Shown here piece after piece: positions 51,207 to 59,658 of a DNA stretch of 64,000 nt. The notes beneath the pieces were generated by a model. It was given only the letters and a program-made list of their open reading frames with translations. It ran no database searches and was not told where the DNA came from. Within the stretch, counting starts at the first letter, position 1. Each line of letters begins with the position of its first letter. Where the stretch lies: contig JAUXAL010000010.1 of assembly GCA_030619925.1 (NCBI GenBank), forward strand, positions 1 through 64,000, in the 5' to 3' direction. The translations under genes were made by a program, and so were the position numbers. Source of the DNA: Phycisphaerae bacterium (GTDB lineage Bacteria > Planctomycetota > Phycisphaerae > Sedimentisphaerales > Anaerobacaceae).

Positions 51207-52748
51207 ATGAGCGCCGAAATAATCGCCATCCTGGATTTTGGCAGCCAGTACGGTCAGTTGATAGCACGCCGCGTTCGCGAACAGAACGTATACTCCCGAA
51301 TCTGCCGCGCAGATGTAACAGCAGAGGCACTATCACGGTTAGGTGTCAGGGGATTAATACTGTCCGGTGGGCCGGCAAGTGTCAGAGACGGCGACGCGCC
51401 AAGATGTGATGAGAAAATCTTTGAGCTGGGTGTGCCGATTTTGGGTATCTGCTACGGAATGCAATTAGGCTGTCAGATTTTAGGTGCGAAAATCGTTGCC
51501 GCCCAAAGACGTGAGTACGGGCGAATAAATCTGTCTATTCTTGAAAAAAGTGATTTGTTTGCAAATATGCCGGATTCAACCACGGCCTGGGCCAGCCATG
51601 GTGACCAGGTTGCAGATTTGGGCAGCGACTTCGCCAAATTAGCAACAACCGATACCTGCCCATTTGCCGCAGTCAGACATAAAGATAAGAAGTTTTTCGG
51701 TGTTCAGTTCCATCCGGAAGTTTCACATACGCCCAAAGGGTCGCTGATTTTGAAGAATTTCCTCTATGATATTTGCGGCTGCAGCGGCGACTGGAAGATG
51801 AGTGACTTCGTCAGCGAGACGACCGAAGCGGTTCGCCGTCAGGTAGGTAACGCTAAAGTGATATGCGGCCTGAGCGGCGGAGTTGATTCGTCGGTTGTAG
51901 CTTCGTTGGTTCATAAGGCCATAGGCGACAACCTCGTCTGTATTTTCGTTGACAATGGGCTGCTGCGAAAGAACGAACGCGAAAATGTAGTTTCAACCTT
52001 CCGGAACCATTTTCACATGGATTTGAGGGTTATTGACTGGTCCAGGCATTTTTTGGCGGGGCTGGCCGGTATAACCGCCCCCCAGCAAAAACGCAAGATA
52101 ATCGGCTCTGAGTTTATCAAGGCTTTTAAGTCCGAGGCCTCGAAGATTCCCAATGTGAAATTTCTTGCCCAGGGAACGCTTTATCCTGACGTTATTGAGT
52201 CGGGTTCTACAGACGGCAATCCATCGGCAAACATAAAGCTGCATCACAACGTGGGAGGACTGCCGGCGGAGCTGGGGTTTGAGCTGATTGAGCCGTTGCG
52301 GGACTTGTTTAAGGACGAGGTGCGGGTTGTCGGCGAGTATCTGGGACTGCCCGAGGATATCCTCTGGCGGCATCCTTTCCCCGGACCCGGACTGGCGGTG
52401 AGGATAATCGGCGAGGTCACGCCCGAAAGACTGGAAATTCTGCGAACGGCTGATGAGATTTTAATAGATGAAATAAAATCGGCAGGCCTGTATAGAAAGG
52501 TATCGCAGGCCTTAGCAGTGCTCTTGCCCGTCTCAACGGTCGGCGTGATGGGCGATGAACGAAGCTATGAGAACGTTGTCGCTATTCGCGCAGTTGAGAC
52601 TTTTGACTTTATGACCGCTGATTTTTCACGAATACCTCATGAAGTGCTTGGCATGATATCCAACAGGATTATAAATGAAGTCAGGGGCGTTAATCGGGTC
52701 GTTTATGATATATCGAGCAAGCCGCCAGCGACAATTGAATGGGAATAA
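51207..52748 (+). CDS. guaA: GMP synthase (glutamine-hydrolysing)
   Basis: The 513-residue enzyme converts XMP to GMP with glutamine and ATP. The N-terminal class I amidotransferase ([18 protein letters not shown]) has nucleophile Cys in GICYGMQ and the His-Glu pair in FHPEVSHT. The ATP-pyrophosphatase domain has the P-loop [10 protein letters not shown], and the C-terminal dimerisation domain ends [17 protein letters not shown], the standard family end. ATG 51207 has binding site GAAAGGA; an in-frame GTG at 51147 would add 20 unlikely residues. No repeat interrupts the gene. It is convergent with carB, with a repeat array between the two stops. Confidence 0.97.
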   Translation: MSAEIIAILDFGSQYGQLIARRVREQNVYSRICRADVTAEALSRLGVRGLILSGGPASVRDGDAPRCDEKIFELGVPILGICYGMQLGCQILGAKIVAAQRREYGRINLSILEKSDLFANMPDSTTAWASHGDQVADLGSDFAKLATTDTCPFAAVRHKDKKFFGVQFHPEVSHTPKGSLILKNFLYDICGCSGDWKMSDFVSETTEAVRRQVGNAKVICGLSGGVDSSVVASLVHKAIGDNLVCIFVDNGLLRKNERENVVSTFRNHFHMDLRVIDWSRHFLAGLAGITAPQQKRKIIGSEFIKAFKSEASKIPNVKFLAQGTLYPDVIESGSTDGNPSANIKLHHNVGGLPAELGFELIEPLRDLFKDEVRVVGEYLGLPEDILWRHPFPGPGLAVRIIGEVTPERLEILRTADEILIDEIKSAGLYRKVSQALAVLLPVSTVGVMGDERSYENVVAIRAVETFDFMTADFSRIPHEVLGMISNRIINEVRGVNRVVYDISSKPPATIEWE

Positions 52749-52750
52749 TA

Positions 52751-52854
52751 TCTCGATTCTCGATTCCTACCCGCCGAAGGCGGGTTTGATCGAGACCCAG
52801 CGGTGCTGGGCGATGCTCGTCGAGTATCGAGTATCCAGCATCGAGCATCGAGGA
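52751..52854. repeat. GATACTCGATACTGG-type repeat, copy 4, with nested GC hairpins
   Basis: TCTCGATTCTCGATTC, then nested ACCCGCC-GAA-GGCGGGT (52769-52785) and CCCAGC-GGT-GCTGGG (52796-52810), then GTCGAGTATCGAGTATCCAG and CATCGAGCATCGAGG. It fills the whole gap between the convergent guaA and carB stops and may serve both 3' ends. Confidence 0.8.
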
Positions 52855-52856
52855 AG

Positions 52857-55800
52857 TTACTTGATGCCGGAATGGTAACTTTGCAGTGACCTTACAGCGG
52901 CTGCGCCGTTTCGGCGGGCAGCGATGCCCTTTGCAGCGGCGGCGGCAGCGGCTGTTGTCGTAATATAAGGGACTTTGTACTTAACAGCAGCCTTGCGGAT
53001 GTAGGAATCATCGTATTTACCTATCTTGCCTGCGGGGGTATTGATGATAAGTTGAATCTCGCCGTTCTTTATGGCGTCTACTATATTGGGTCTGCCCTCT
53101 TGCATCTTGAGGATATGCTCGGTTTCGAGGCCATTATCTACGAGGAAGCGATGGGTTCCCTCAGTTGTTTTGATTTTGAAGCCGAGGTCCTGGAACTCTT
53201 TCGCGACTTTGAGCGCGGCTTGTTTATCCGTATCGGTTACGGTTATCAGGACAGCACCTTCAGTGGGTAGATGCTGGTTTGCGGCCTGCTGAGATTTGAA
53301 GAAAGCGAGTGGGAAAGAATCGGCCAAGCCCAGCACTTCACCGGTGGAGCGCATCTCCGGCCCAAGAAGCGGATCGACCTCGGGGAACATATTGAATGGA
53401 AAGACAGCCTCCTTTACGCCAAAGTGTGGAATCAAGTGATGCTTTAAACCAAGGTCGGAAAGCTTTTGGCCGAGCATAAGCTGGACGGCCAAGCGAGCCA
53501 TAGAGACATTGCAGACCTTTGAAACCAGAGGTACGGTGCGAGAGGCGCGTGGGTTGGCTTCAAGAATATAGACGGCATCATTTGCTATAGCATATTGAAT
53601 GTTCATGAGGCCTACTACGTTAAGCTCTATTGCAATTTTTCTGGTGTATTCGCAGATGGTGTCAATATGTTTTTGGGGTATGCTGACCGGTGGAAGGACA
53701 CAGGCTGAGTCCCCGGAGTGTATGCCGGCCAGCTCGATGTGCTCCATAACCACCGGGACAAAGGCATCGGTGCCATCGGCAATAGCGTCGGCCTCAGCTT
53801 CTATGGCGTTTTCGAGGAACTTGTCAATAAGAATGGGCCTTTGGGGCGTTACCTCCACAGCCGCAGCGACATAGTGTCTGAGCATATCTTCGTCGTGGAC
53901 TACTTCCATAGCACGTCCGCCGAGAACATAGGACGGCCTTACCATTAAGGGATAGCCGATTCGCTCGGCGATAGCGAGTGCTTCATCGGGGCTGCTGGCC
54001 ATGCCGGATTCGGGCTGAGGTATACCGAGCTTTCTCATCTTTGCGCGGAAACGGTCACGGTCCTCGGCCAAATCTATTGTTTCAGGTGATGTCCCGATTA
54101 TGCGAACACCGGCCTGGGCCAGTTCGTTGGCGATATTAAGCGGCGTCTGGCCTCCGAACTGGACGATCACACCTTCAGGCTTCTCCTTCTCATAGATGCT
54201 CAGTACGTCTTCAACAGTGAGCGGCTCGAAGTAGAGCTTGTCGGAGGTGTCGTAATCCGTTGAGACCGTCTCGGGATTGCAGTTGACCATAATCGACTCG
54301 TACCCTTCGTCCCGCAGGGTAAAGGCGGCGTGAACGCAGCAGTAGTCAAACTCGATTCCCTGGCCAATGCGGTTTGGGCCTCCACCTAAAACCATTATCT
54401 TGCGTTTTTTGCTGACCGCGACTTTGTCAGGGGCGTTATAGGTGGAGAAATAATAGGCGGGCCAGCGAAGCTGGCTCTGATCCGACCCGCCTTCGGCGGG
54501 CTCAACACCGCTGACAAGGACAGGTTCCCATCCCTCAACCACGTCCAGCGAAGTGCGATGCCGGCGGATTTGGGGTTCCGGGATGCCAAGTATTTTAGAG
54601 AGGTATCGGTCAGCAAAACCGTCTTTCTTTGCCTGGATTAGCAGCTTGTCAGGCGGCATTTTGCCTTTGAATTTCAGAATCTTCTTCTCCAGCTCGACAA
54701 GCTCAGCCATCTGTTTGATAAAGTAGCGCTTGATGCACGTCTTCTCGTAAAGCGCCTCCACGTCGGCGCCTTTGCGGAGGGCTTCGTACATAATGAACTG
54801 TCGCTCGCTTGAGGGCACGCTTAAAAGGTTCAGCAACTCCTCGAGAGAGAGCTTGTTAAAATTCTTTGCGAAACCAAGGCCGTATCGGCCGGTCTCAAGA
54901 GAGCGAATGGACTTTTGAAAGGCCTCTTTGTAATTCTTGCCGATGCTCATCACCTCGCCGACAGCTCGCATTTGTGTGCCGAGCTTGTCCTCGACGCCTT
55001 TGAATTTTTCAAAAGCCCACTTGGAGAACTTAACCACGACATAATCGCCGGAGGGAGTGTATTTTTCGAGCGTGCCGTCCCTCCAGTATGGTATCTCGTC
55101 GAGTGTAAGCCCCCCGGCGAGCAATGAAGAAACGAAGGCTATTGGAAAACCGGTAGCTTTTGAAGCAAGTGCTGATGAACGCGATGTTCTTGGGTTGATT
55201 TCGATTACGACCACCCGGCCGGTATCGGGGTCGTGAGCAAACTGGATGTTAGTGCCACCTATGACCTCGATGGCATCAACAATGTCATAAGAATATTTTT
55301 GAAGCTGTTTTTGCAGTTCCGGGTCGATAGTGAGCATCGGAGCGGTGCAGTACGAATCTCCGGTGTGGACGCCCATCGGGTCCACATTTTCAATGAAACA
55401 GACGGTGATTTTCTGTCCCTTGGCGTCGCGGACTACTTCGAGCTCTAATTCCTCCCATCCGAGGACAGATTCTTCGACCAGGATCTGGTGGACGAGGCTT
55501 ACGGAAAGGCCGCGACTGGCGACGGTGCGCAGCTCTTCGACGTTAAATACTGCACCACTGCCGGTGCCGCCCATCGTATAGGCGGGACGAATGACGACTG
55601 GGTAGCCAAGCTCGTCAGCGATCTTCTCTGCTTCTTCTACGCTAAAGGCCAACTCGCTTTTTGGCATCTCGATACCCAGGCGGTTCATTGTTTCTTTGAA
55701 GACACCCCGGTCCTCGCCCCGCTCAATAGCATCGATCTGAACGCCAATTACTTTGATGCCGTATTTTTCAAGCACGCCGGCGCGAGCCAGTTCGGAGGCC

Positions 55801-56093
55801 AGATTAAGTGCACTCTGACCGCCAAGATTAGGTAACAGTGCGTCGGGTCGCTCGTTTTCAATGATTTTTATCATACTCTGCAGATTAAGCGGCTCGATGT
55901 AGGTTATGTCAGCGGTGCCGGGGTCGGTCATAATCGTCGCGGGGTTGGAATTGACCAGTAATATCTCGTAGCCCAACTTGCGAAGAGCCTTGCAAGCCTG
56001 AGTGCCCGAGTAGTCGAACTCACAGGCCTGGCCAATGATGATAGGGCCGGAGCCGATTATCAAAACTTTTTTTATATCCTTTCGTTTTGGCAT
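52857..56093 (-). CDS. carB: Carbamoyl-phosphate synthase large subunit, with a repeat-encoded insertion
   Basis: The 1078-residue enzyme makes carbamoyl phosphate for pyrimidine and arginine synthesis together with CarA (not in the window). Both duplicated ATP-grasp halves are present (KKVLIIGSGPIIIGQACEFDYSG; KIMVLGGGPNRIGQGIEFDYC), then the C-terminal allosteric MGS-like domain. Between the halves, where the family usually reads VDTCAAEFEA then YSTYE, this protein has VEPAEGGSDQSQLRWPAYYFSTY. That stretch is encoded by the GC hairpin pair at 54461-54500. I place the start at ATG 56093 (MPKRKDIKKVL), which matches the family; the longer frame is made of repeat sequence. Confidence 0.95.
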   Translation of the reverse strand: MPKRKDIKKVLIIGSGPIIIGQACEFDYSGTQACKALRKLGYEILLVNSNPATIMTDPGTADITYIEPLNLQSMIKIIENERPDALLPNLGGQSALNLASELARAGVLEKYGIKVIGVQIDAIERGEDRGVFKETMNRLGIEMPKSELAFSVEEAEKIADELGYPVVIRPAYTMGGTGSGAVFNVEELRTVASRGLSVSLVHQILVEESVLGWEELELEVVRDAKGQKITVCFIENVDPMGVHTGDSYCTAPMLTIDPELQKQLQKYSYDIVDAIEVIGGTNIQFAHDPDTGRVVVIEINPRTSRSSALASKATGFPIAFVSSLLAGGLTLDEIPYWRDGTLEKYTPSGDYVVVKFSKWAFEKFKGVEDKLGTQMRAVGEVMSIGKNYKEAFQKSIRSLETGRYGLGFAKNFNKLSLEELLNLLSVPSSERQFIMYEALRKGADVEALYEKTCIKRYFIKQMAELVELEKKILKFKGKMPPDKLLIQAKKDGFADRYLSKILGIPEPQIRRHRTSLDVVEGWEPVLVSGVEPAEGGSDQSQLRWPAYYFSTYNAPDKVAVSKKRKIMVLGGGPNRIGQGIEFDYCCVHAAFTLRDEGYESIMVNCNPETVSTDYDTSDKLYFEPLTVEDVLSIYEKEKPEGVIVQFGGQTPLNIANELAQAGVRIIGTSPETIDLAEDRDRFRAKMRKLGIPQPESGMASSPDEALAIAERIGYPLMVRPSYVLGGRAMEVVHDEDMLRHYVAAAVEVTPQRPILIDKFLENAIEAEADAIADGTDAFVPVVMEHIELAGIHSGDSACVLPPVSIPQKHIDTICEYTRKIAIELNVVGLMNIQYAIANDAVYILEANPRASRTVPLVSKVCNVSMARLAVQLMLGQKLSDLGLKHHLIPHFGVKEAVFPFNMFPEVDPLLGPEMRSTGEVLGLADSFPLAFFKSQQAANQHLPTEGAVLITVTDTDKQAALKVAKEFQDLGFKIKTTEGTHRFLVDNGLETEHILKMQEGRPNIVDAIKNGEIQLIINTPAGKIGKYDDSYIRKAAVKYKVPYITTTAAAAAAAKGIAARRNGAAAVRSLQSYHSGIK
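54461..54500 (-). repeat. GC hairpin pair inside carB
   Basis: GCCAGC-GAA-GCTGGC (54461-54475), linker TCTGATCCGA and CCCGCC-TTC-GGCGGG (54486-54500). Read on the minus strand it encodes PAEGGSDQSQLRWPA, the same frame as EGRLDQTRLRRADEA in the GGDEF gene. Confidence 0.88.
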
Positions 56094-56097
56094 ATCC

Positions 56098-56174
56098 TCG
56101 ATCCTTGATTCTCGATTCTCAATTCTCAATGCTCGATGCTCGTCAAGTATCGAGTATCCAGCATCGAGCATCGA
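56098..56174. repeat. GATACTCGATACTGG-type repeat, copy 5
   Basis: Units TTGATTCTCGATTCTCAATT and CAAGTATCGAGTATCCAGCA lie immediately upstream of the carB start codon, within its 5' leader. Confidence 0.7.
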
Positions 56175-56282
56175 GTTGGTGCTGCATTAGACAACATAAA
56201 GTTTGAACTGTCAAATAAGAAAGCTTTATAAGCCAAGTAAGCAGAATTGATTTACCTATGTTTCCCGATACCGGCCCGCCGC

Positions 56283-56375
56283 CCCGCTTCGCGGGAACCG
56301 CGGGGGCAGGCAGCGCCGGCCTTGATCAGACCCGCCTCTCGTGCTTCGTAGCGAGCTACTTCGCAGAGTAGCATC
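56283..56375. repeat. GC hairpin array with nested GATGCTACTCTGCGAAG repeat (copy 4)
   Basis: CCCGC-TTC-GCGGG (56283-56295) and a diverged GGCAGGC-AGC-GCCGGCC (56305-56321) are followed by the linker TTGATCAGA and ACCCGCC. A full reverse copy of the GATGCTACTCTGCGAAG...GAAGCACGAG repeat (56338-56375) then interrupts the expected GGCGGGT partner, which resumes as GGTGGGG. Confidence 0.75.
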
Positions 56376-56383
56376 GGTGGGGC

Positions 56384-58111
56384 TTAGCTACGACACCGGC
56401 GCAGTTTGAAAGCGTCCTCACCGCCGTTTATCAGATGAATCAACGGCTGAGGTCTGTCAACACCTTCGATAAACTTCGGCCGAGCCGCCCAGGGTGTAAC
56501 GCTCAATACATCCGTCAAGTCCATCCAGTGCTGCAGCCGCCCAACCGGCAAATCCCAGGTCATATGGAAGTGGTTGGCGGGCGGATATTGCTTATACTCG
56601 ACCATACTCGCGTATTTCGGCACGACAAACGTATGCGGCCAGGTGGGCGTAGTCAGATGACACATGCCTACAGCAAGTTCTCTCGGCACCTCAGTCGTAC
56701 GGGCCTCGTCCCAGACCATACTGAACAATCCGGTGGCACTGCTGTAAGTGCATCGAGCCGCGATGCCTTCGATTCCACCCGGCGTCATAAACGTAACGGA
56801 GTTGCCGCCGCCGGGGAAGTAGGATTCATCCGCCAAAGGCATCCCAACGCCGTCCATAATCTTTCGGATAGATGTTCCGGGCTCGGCGGCCCAATCAAAT
56901 GAGGCACTGCCGGAATTGTCACCATCCACTAAACCTTTGCAGCAGTAGTCTGCTTTCTCATCCAGTTTCTTAACGCCGATCTTCTTGGCCAGCTCTTTGA
57001 TTTCCCACGCTTCCCAGACCTTTCTAAAATCCATAAACAGGGGTGGATTTCCACCGCTCAAATACGTCATAAACAGCATTGTCAAAAGTCCCTGCACGTC
57101 GGCCTCGGTGGCGTATGGCAGCGGAGCCTTGCGGCCGTTATGGTCGAATGTGCTGTTAAAGAACGACTCGGTCACATCAGCAACCGGCAGCGGGATGCCA
57201 CGCAGGTCGCTGCACCACTCCAACTGGCTCATAAAACCACCGCCCACCGCATTTAAATCCGCCATCAGATCACGAATGATTAAGTACATTGCCAAGCTCA
57301 TATTGAATCGCTCGCTGTCCGCTTCGTTGCGCAGCTCCAGCCGTTTGCCGACGTATCTGTTAATCCAGCGCCGTAAGGCCTTGAGCTCGTTTTCGTTATA
57401 AGCCTTTCTGTTCAGCATATCAGCCAGGAGCTTCATGTCCAGCCGTGTGATTTCGAGGCCGAAGGTATTCCTCGTAGGAATGACATGGGCCAGAGCTGTT
57501 TCCATTCCCATCGAGTCGTGGCCCAAAATCACAACTCTTCGGCCCCGCAGGGCGACAGCGGTCACCGCGGCGTAGCACCAGTCAATGAGATTTTTGGCCG
57601 TCTGTTCGGTCATCTTCGGATCCATTCCGGCATCCGGCCAGGTGCCGACATTTAGGGCGGCCATCCGCCCATACTGGCTGATCGCACCGTTGAGCGCGTG
57701 GGCGTAGACCACGCCGGGCTTGGGACCACTATTGCCGCAGGTAATATTTATGGGCGTATTTGGTGGAAACTGCTGCAGTAACGAGATAGTAGTAAGTTGC
57801 GGGAACGCCCAGGTATCCGGCACACACACCAAAATATCCACGCCAGCCTTGTGAAACTGCTGAGCAACGATGTCGGCCTGTGCTTCGCCATCTATCAACA
57901 CGGTAGAATAGACCACGGGAACAGGCGTCTTATCCGGTAGAACAACAGAACCACTGATAACATCAGCGGCCATCTTCGCAATGTTCCGGCAACGTGTTCG
58001 ACTGGCCTGGTCGATACGTGGGTCACTGGTGGCAAAAACACCAATGACAGGGACCTTTGGCGTCGCTTTCCTTACATTTGGCAAGCGTTTTGCCTCAACT
58101 TTTTTTGCCAT
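56384..58111 (-). CDS. L-fucose/arabinose isomerase family protein
   Basis: The 575-residue protein matches the FucI-like ketol isomerase family in length. Visible parts are the N-terminal Rossmann-like domains (VPVIGVFATSDPRIDQASRTRCRN; CVPDTWAFPQLTTISLLQQFP; ITCGNSGPKPGVVYAHA), a central part with GGGFMSQLEWCSDL, and a C-terminal part with PANHFHMTW. In FucI, manganese is bound by Glu, Asp and His. A Glu (QLEW), an Asp (VDGDNSGSASFDW) and a His (NHFHMTW) are at plausible positions, but the fit is not proven. It may convert L-fucose or a related sugar to the ketose, which would suit a genome that degrades sulfated fucans. The start has AAAGGGG. Substrate is uncertain. Confidence 0.82.
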   Translation of the reverse strand: MAKKVEAKRLPNVRKATPKVPVIGVFATSDPRIDQASRTRCRNIAKMAADVISGSVVLPDKTPVPVVYSTVLIDGEAQADIVAQQFHKAGVDILVCVPDTWAFPQLTTISLLQQFPPNTPINITCGNSGPKPGVVYAHALNGAISQYGRMAALNVGTWPDAGMDPKMTEQTAKNLIDWCYAAVTAVALRGRRVVILGHDSMGMETALAHVIPTRNTFGLEITRLDMKLLADMLNRKAYNENELKALRRWINRYVGKRLELRNEADSERFNMSLAMYLIIRDLMADLNAVGGGFMSQLEWCSDLRGIPLPVADVTESFFNSTFDHNGRKAPLPYATEADVQGLLTMLFMTYLSGGNPPLFMDFRKVWEAWEIKELAKKIGVKKLDEKADYCCKGLVDGDNSGSASFDWAAEPGTSIRKIMDGVGMPLADESYFPGGGNSVTFMTPGGIEGIAARCTYSSATGLFSMVWDEARTTEVPRELAVGMCHLTTPTWPHTFVVPKYASMVEYKQYPPANHFHMTWDLPVGRLQHWMDLTDVLSVTPWAARPKFIEGVDRPQPLIHLINGGEDAFKLRRCRS

Positions 58112-58192
58112 TTCAGATACCCCTTTCCGGCAAATGAAATTAACGAAATTAGAAAGTGCCTAAAGTGACACGTAAGTGTCACTTTAGTTCAC

Positions 58193-59443
58193 TTACTTTG
58201 TATCTTCCAACACTCTTCTTACGAAGTCCAGGAACTGGGCTGCGTATGCACCGTTAGCAACTTTGTGGTCCACCGAGAGGGTCATATTCATTAACTTTCT
58301 CACCAGAATGTTCGGTTCCCGCGAAGCGGGTTCCTTTCCGCTGTCCGGCACGCAGGTGTCGGTTATCCGCCCGATGCCTAATATACTGCACTGGCCGGGC
58401 ACAACTATCGGGATGAAGTTGTCTATTCCTAAGGCGCCGAGGTTACTGACGGTGATACAGCCGCCCTCCAAATCTGTGGGAGCCAGCTTATTGCTGCGGG
58501 CCTTTTCAATCAGGGCCTTACTGTCGCGCGCAATCTGCTTGACATCCTTTTTATTTACGTCCTTGAGAATCGGCGCAACCAGCCCGCCGTAGGCGGGCTT
58601 GATCAAAGCCGGCGCTGCCGGCCCGCCGGGCACAGAGATCGCCAAGCCGATGTTGATTGCCTCAGCCAACCGGATAGTGTCACCGGCCAACTGACCTGTC
58701 ATAATCGGATATTTTTCCAGTCCTGTTGCAACGGCCTTGATAATAAAATCATTGTAGGAGATTCTCACATCGCTGGTTTCGTTCAACTTTGTTCGCAGCG
58801 CCACTAAGTCGGTAACATCCGCTCTTACGGTTAGATAGAAGCAGGGTATTTCGCGTTTGGACCTGAGCATTCTTTCTGCGGTTATTTTCTGGATTCTGCT
58901 GAGCGGTATAGTTGCACCCAGTTTTACCTCTGCCGGCGCCGCTGGTTTCGCGGCGGCGGCATTTCTAACATCCTGCTCGGTAATTTTGCCGGCAGGACCT
59001 GTGCCGGCAACTGTTGCCAGATCGACGCCAAGCTCGCCGGCCAGTTTTTTGGCTCGCGGTGACGCCATTACTTTACCCGCCGCTGGCGGGCTCGGCTCCG
59101 GCTTAATCGGTTCGGCAGCAGGGGCCGCCGGTGCAGCTTCAGCAACTGCTGCGGCAGGCGCAGCGCTCTTGAGCGAATCGACAAAACTTTGTGGTACCTT
59201 TTCGTCCTTTTCGCCGAGGACTAAAACCGGCGCCCCGACCGGCAGTGTCTGGTCGGTCTCAACGAGAATATGTTTCACAAAGCCGTCAGCCGGCGATTCC
59301 ATCTCAAGCGTCGCCTTGTCGGTCTCTATCTCAAAAATAACATCACCTTTTTGGACCTCGTCACCAACCTTGACCAGACAACTGATGATCGTGCCTTCTT
59401 CCATCGTCTGACCAAGCTGTGGTAATCTTACTTCCCTTGGCAT
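58193..59443 (-). CDS. pdhC: Pyruvate dehydrogenase E2 (dihydrolipoamide acetyltransferase) with repeat-encoded insertions
   Basis: The 416-residue E2 has one lipoyl domain (lysine in ETDKATLEM), an Ala/Pro linker, a peripheral subunit-binding domain (MASPRAKKLAGELGVDLATV) and the acetyltransferase domain ending LSVDHKVANGAYAAQFLDF. The catalytic motif reads DHKVANG where most E2 have DHRVxDG, so Asp is replaced by Asn. A 13-residue insertion (PAAPALIKPAYGG region) splits the expected ISVPGGLVAPILKD, and another hairpin (58318-58330) encodes KEPASREP near the C-terminus. E1 is encoded 215 bases upstream; E3 is not in the window. Binding site GGAAGG supports the start. Confidence 0.92.
   Translation of the reverse strand: MPREVRLPQLGQTMEEGTIISCLVKVGDEVQKGDVIFEIETDKATLEMESPADGFVKHILVETDQTLPVGAPVLVLGEKDEKVPQSFVDSLKSAAPAAAVAEAAPAAPAAEPIKPEPSPPAAGKVMASPRAKKLAGELGVDLATVAGTGPAGKITEQDVRNAAAAKPAAPAEVKLGATIPLSRIQKITAERMLRSKREIPCFYLTVRADVTDLVALRTKLNETSDVRISYNDFIIKAVATGLEKYPIMTGQLAGDTIRLAEAINIGLAISVPGGPAAPALIKPAYGGLVAPILKDVNKKDVKQIARDSKALIEKARSNKLAPTDLEGGCITVSNLGALGIDNFIPIVVPGQCSILGIGRITDTCVPDSGKEPASREPNILVRKLMNMTLSVDHKVANGAYAAQFLDFVRRVLEDTK
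58318..58330 (-). repeat. GC hairpin inside the E2 gene, small
   Basis: CCCGC-GAA-GCGGG with GGTTCC-type flanks. It encodes GKEPASREP between two conserved catalytic-domain segments. Confidence 0.6.
58581..58622 (-). repeat. GC hairpin pair inside the E2 gene
   Basis: AGCCCGCC-GTA-GGCGGGCT (58581-58599), linker TGATCAAA and GCCGGC-GCT-GCCGGC (58608-58622). On the minus strand the 39-base unit is flanked by direct GGCGGG repeats and encodes PAAPALIKPAYGG. Confidence 0.92.
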
Positions 59444-59504
59444 TATTTATAATCCTTCCGTTAGCATTTTATTTTTCCAATATTTGCTTCATTGTCAGAT
59501 ATAA

Positions 59505-59658
59505 ATCCGAATATCGAAATCCGAAATACGAAACAATATCAAAATTCAAATTTCCAAATGACCAAAACGTTTTGAATTTTGGATTTTTGTCATTTGAATT
59601 TGTTTCGGATTTAGAATTTCGCGCTTCGTGCTTTTCATATTTTCGTATTTCATATTTT
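59505..59658. repeat. AT-rich imperfect palindrome between E1 and E2 genes
   Basis: GAAATCCGAAATACGAAACA and CAAAATTCAAATTTCCAAAT on one arm pair imperfectly with ATTTGAATTTGTTTCGGATT on the other. It fills the E1-E2 gap, so it is probably transcribed. It is another low-complexity palindromic element unlike the GC hairpins. Confidence 0.55.

Noticed and set aside
52857..56171. carB start at 56171 giving 26 extra N-terminal residues
   Set aside because: The extra residues (MLDAGYSILDEHRALRIENRESRIED) are translation of the GATACTCGATACTGG-type repeat, and the family start MPKRKDIKKVL follows at 56093.
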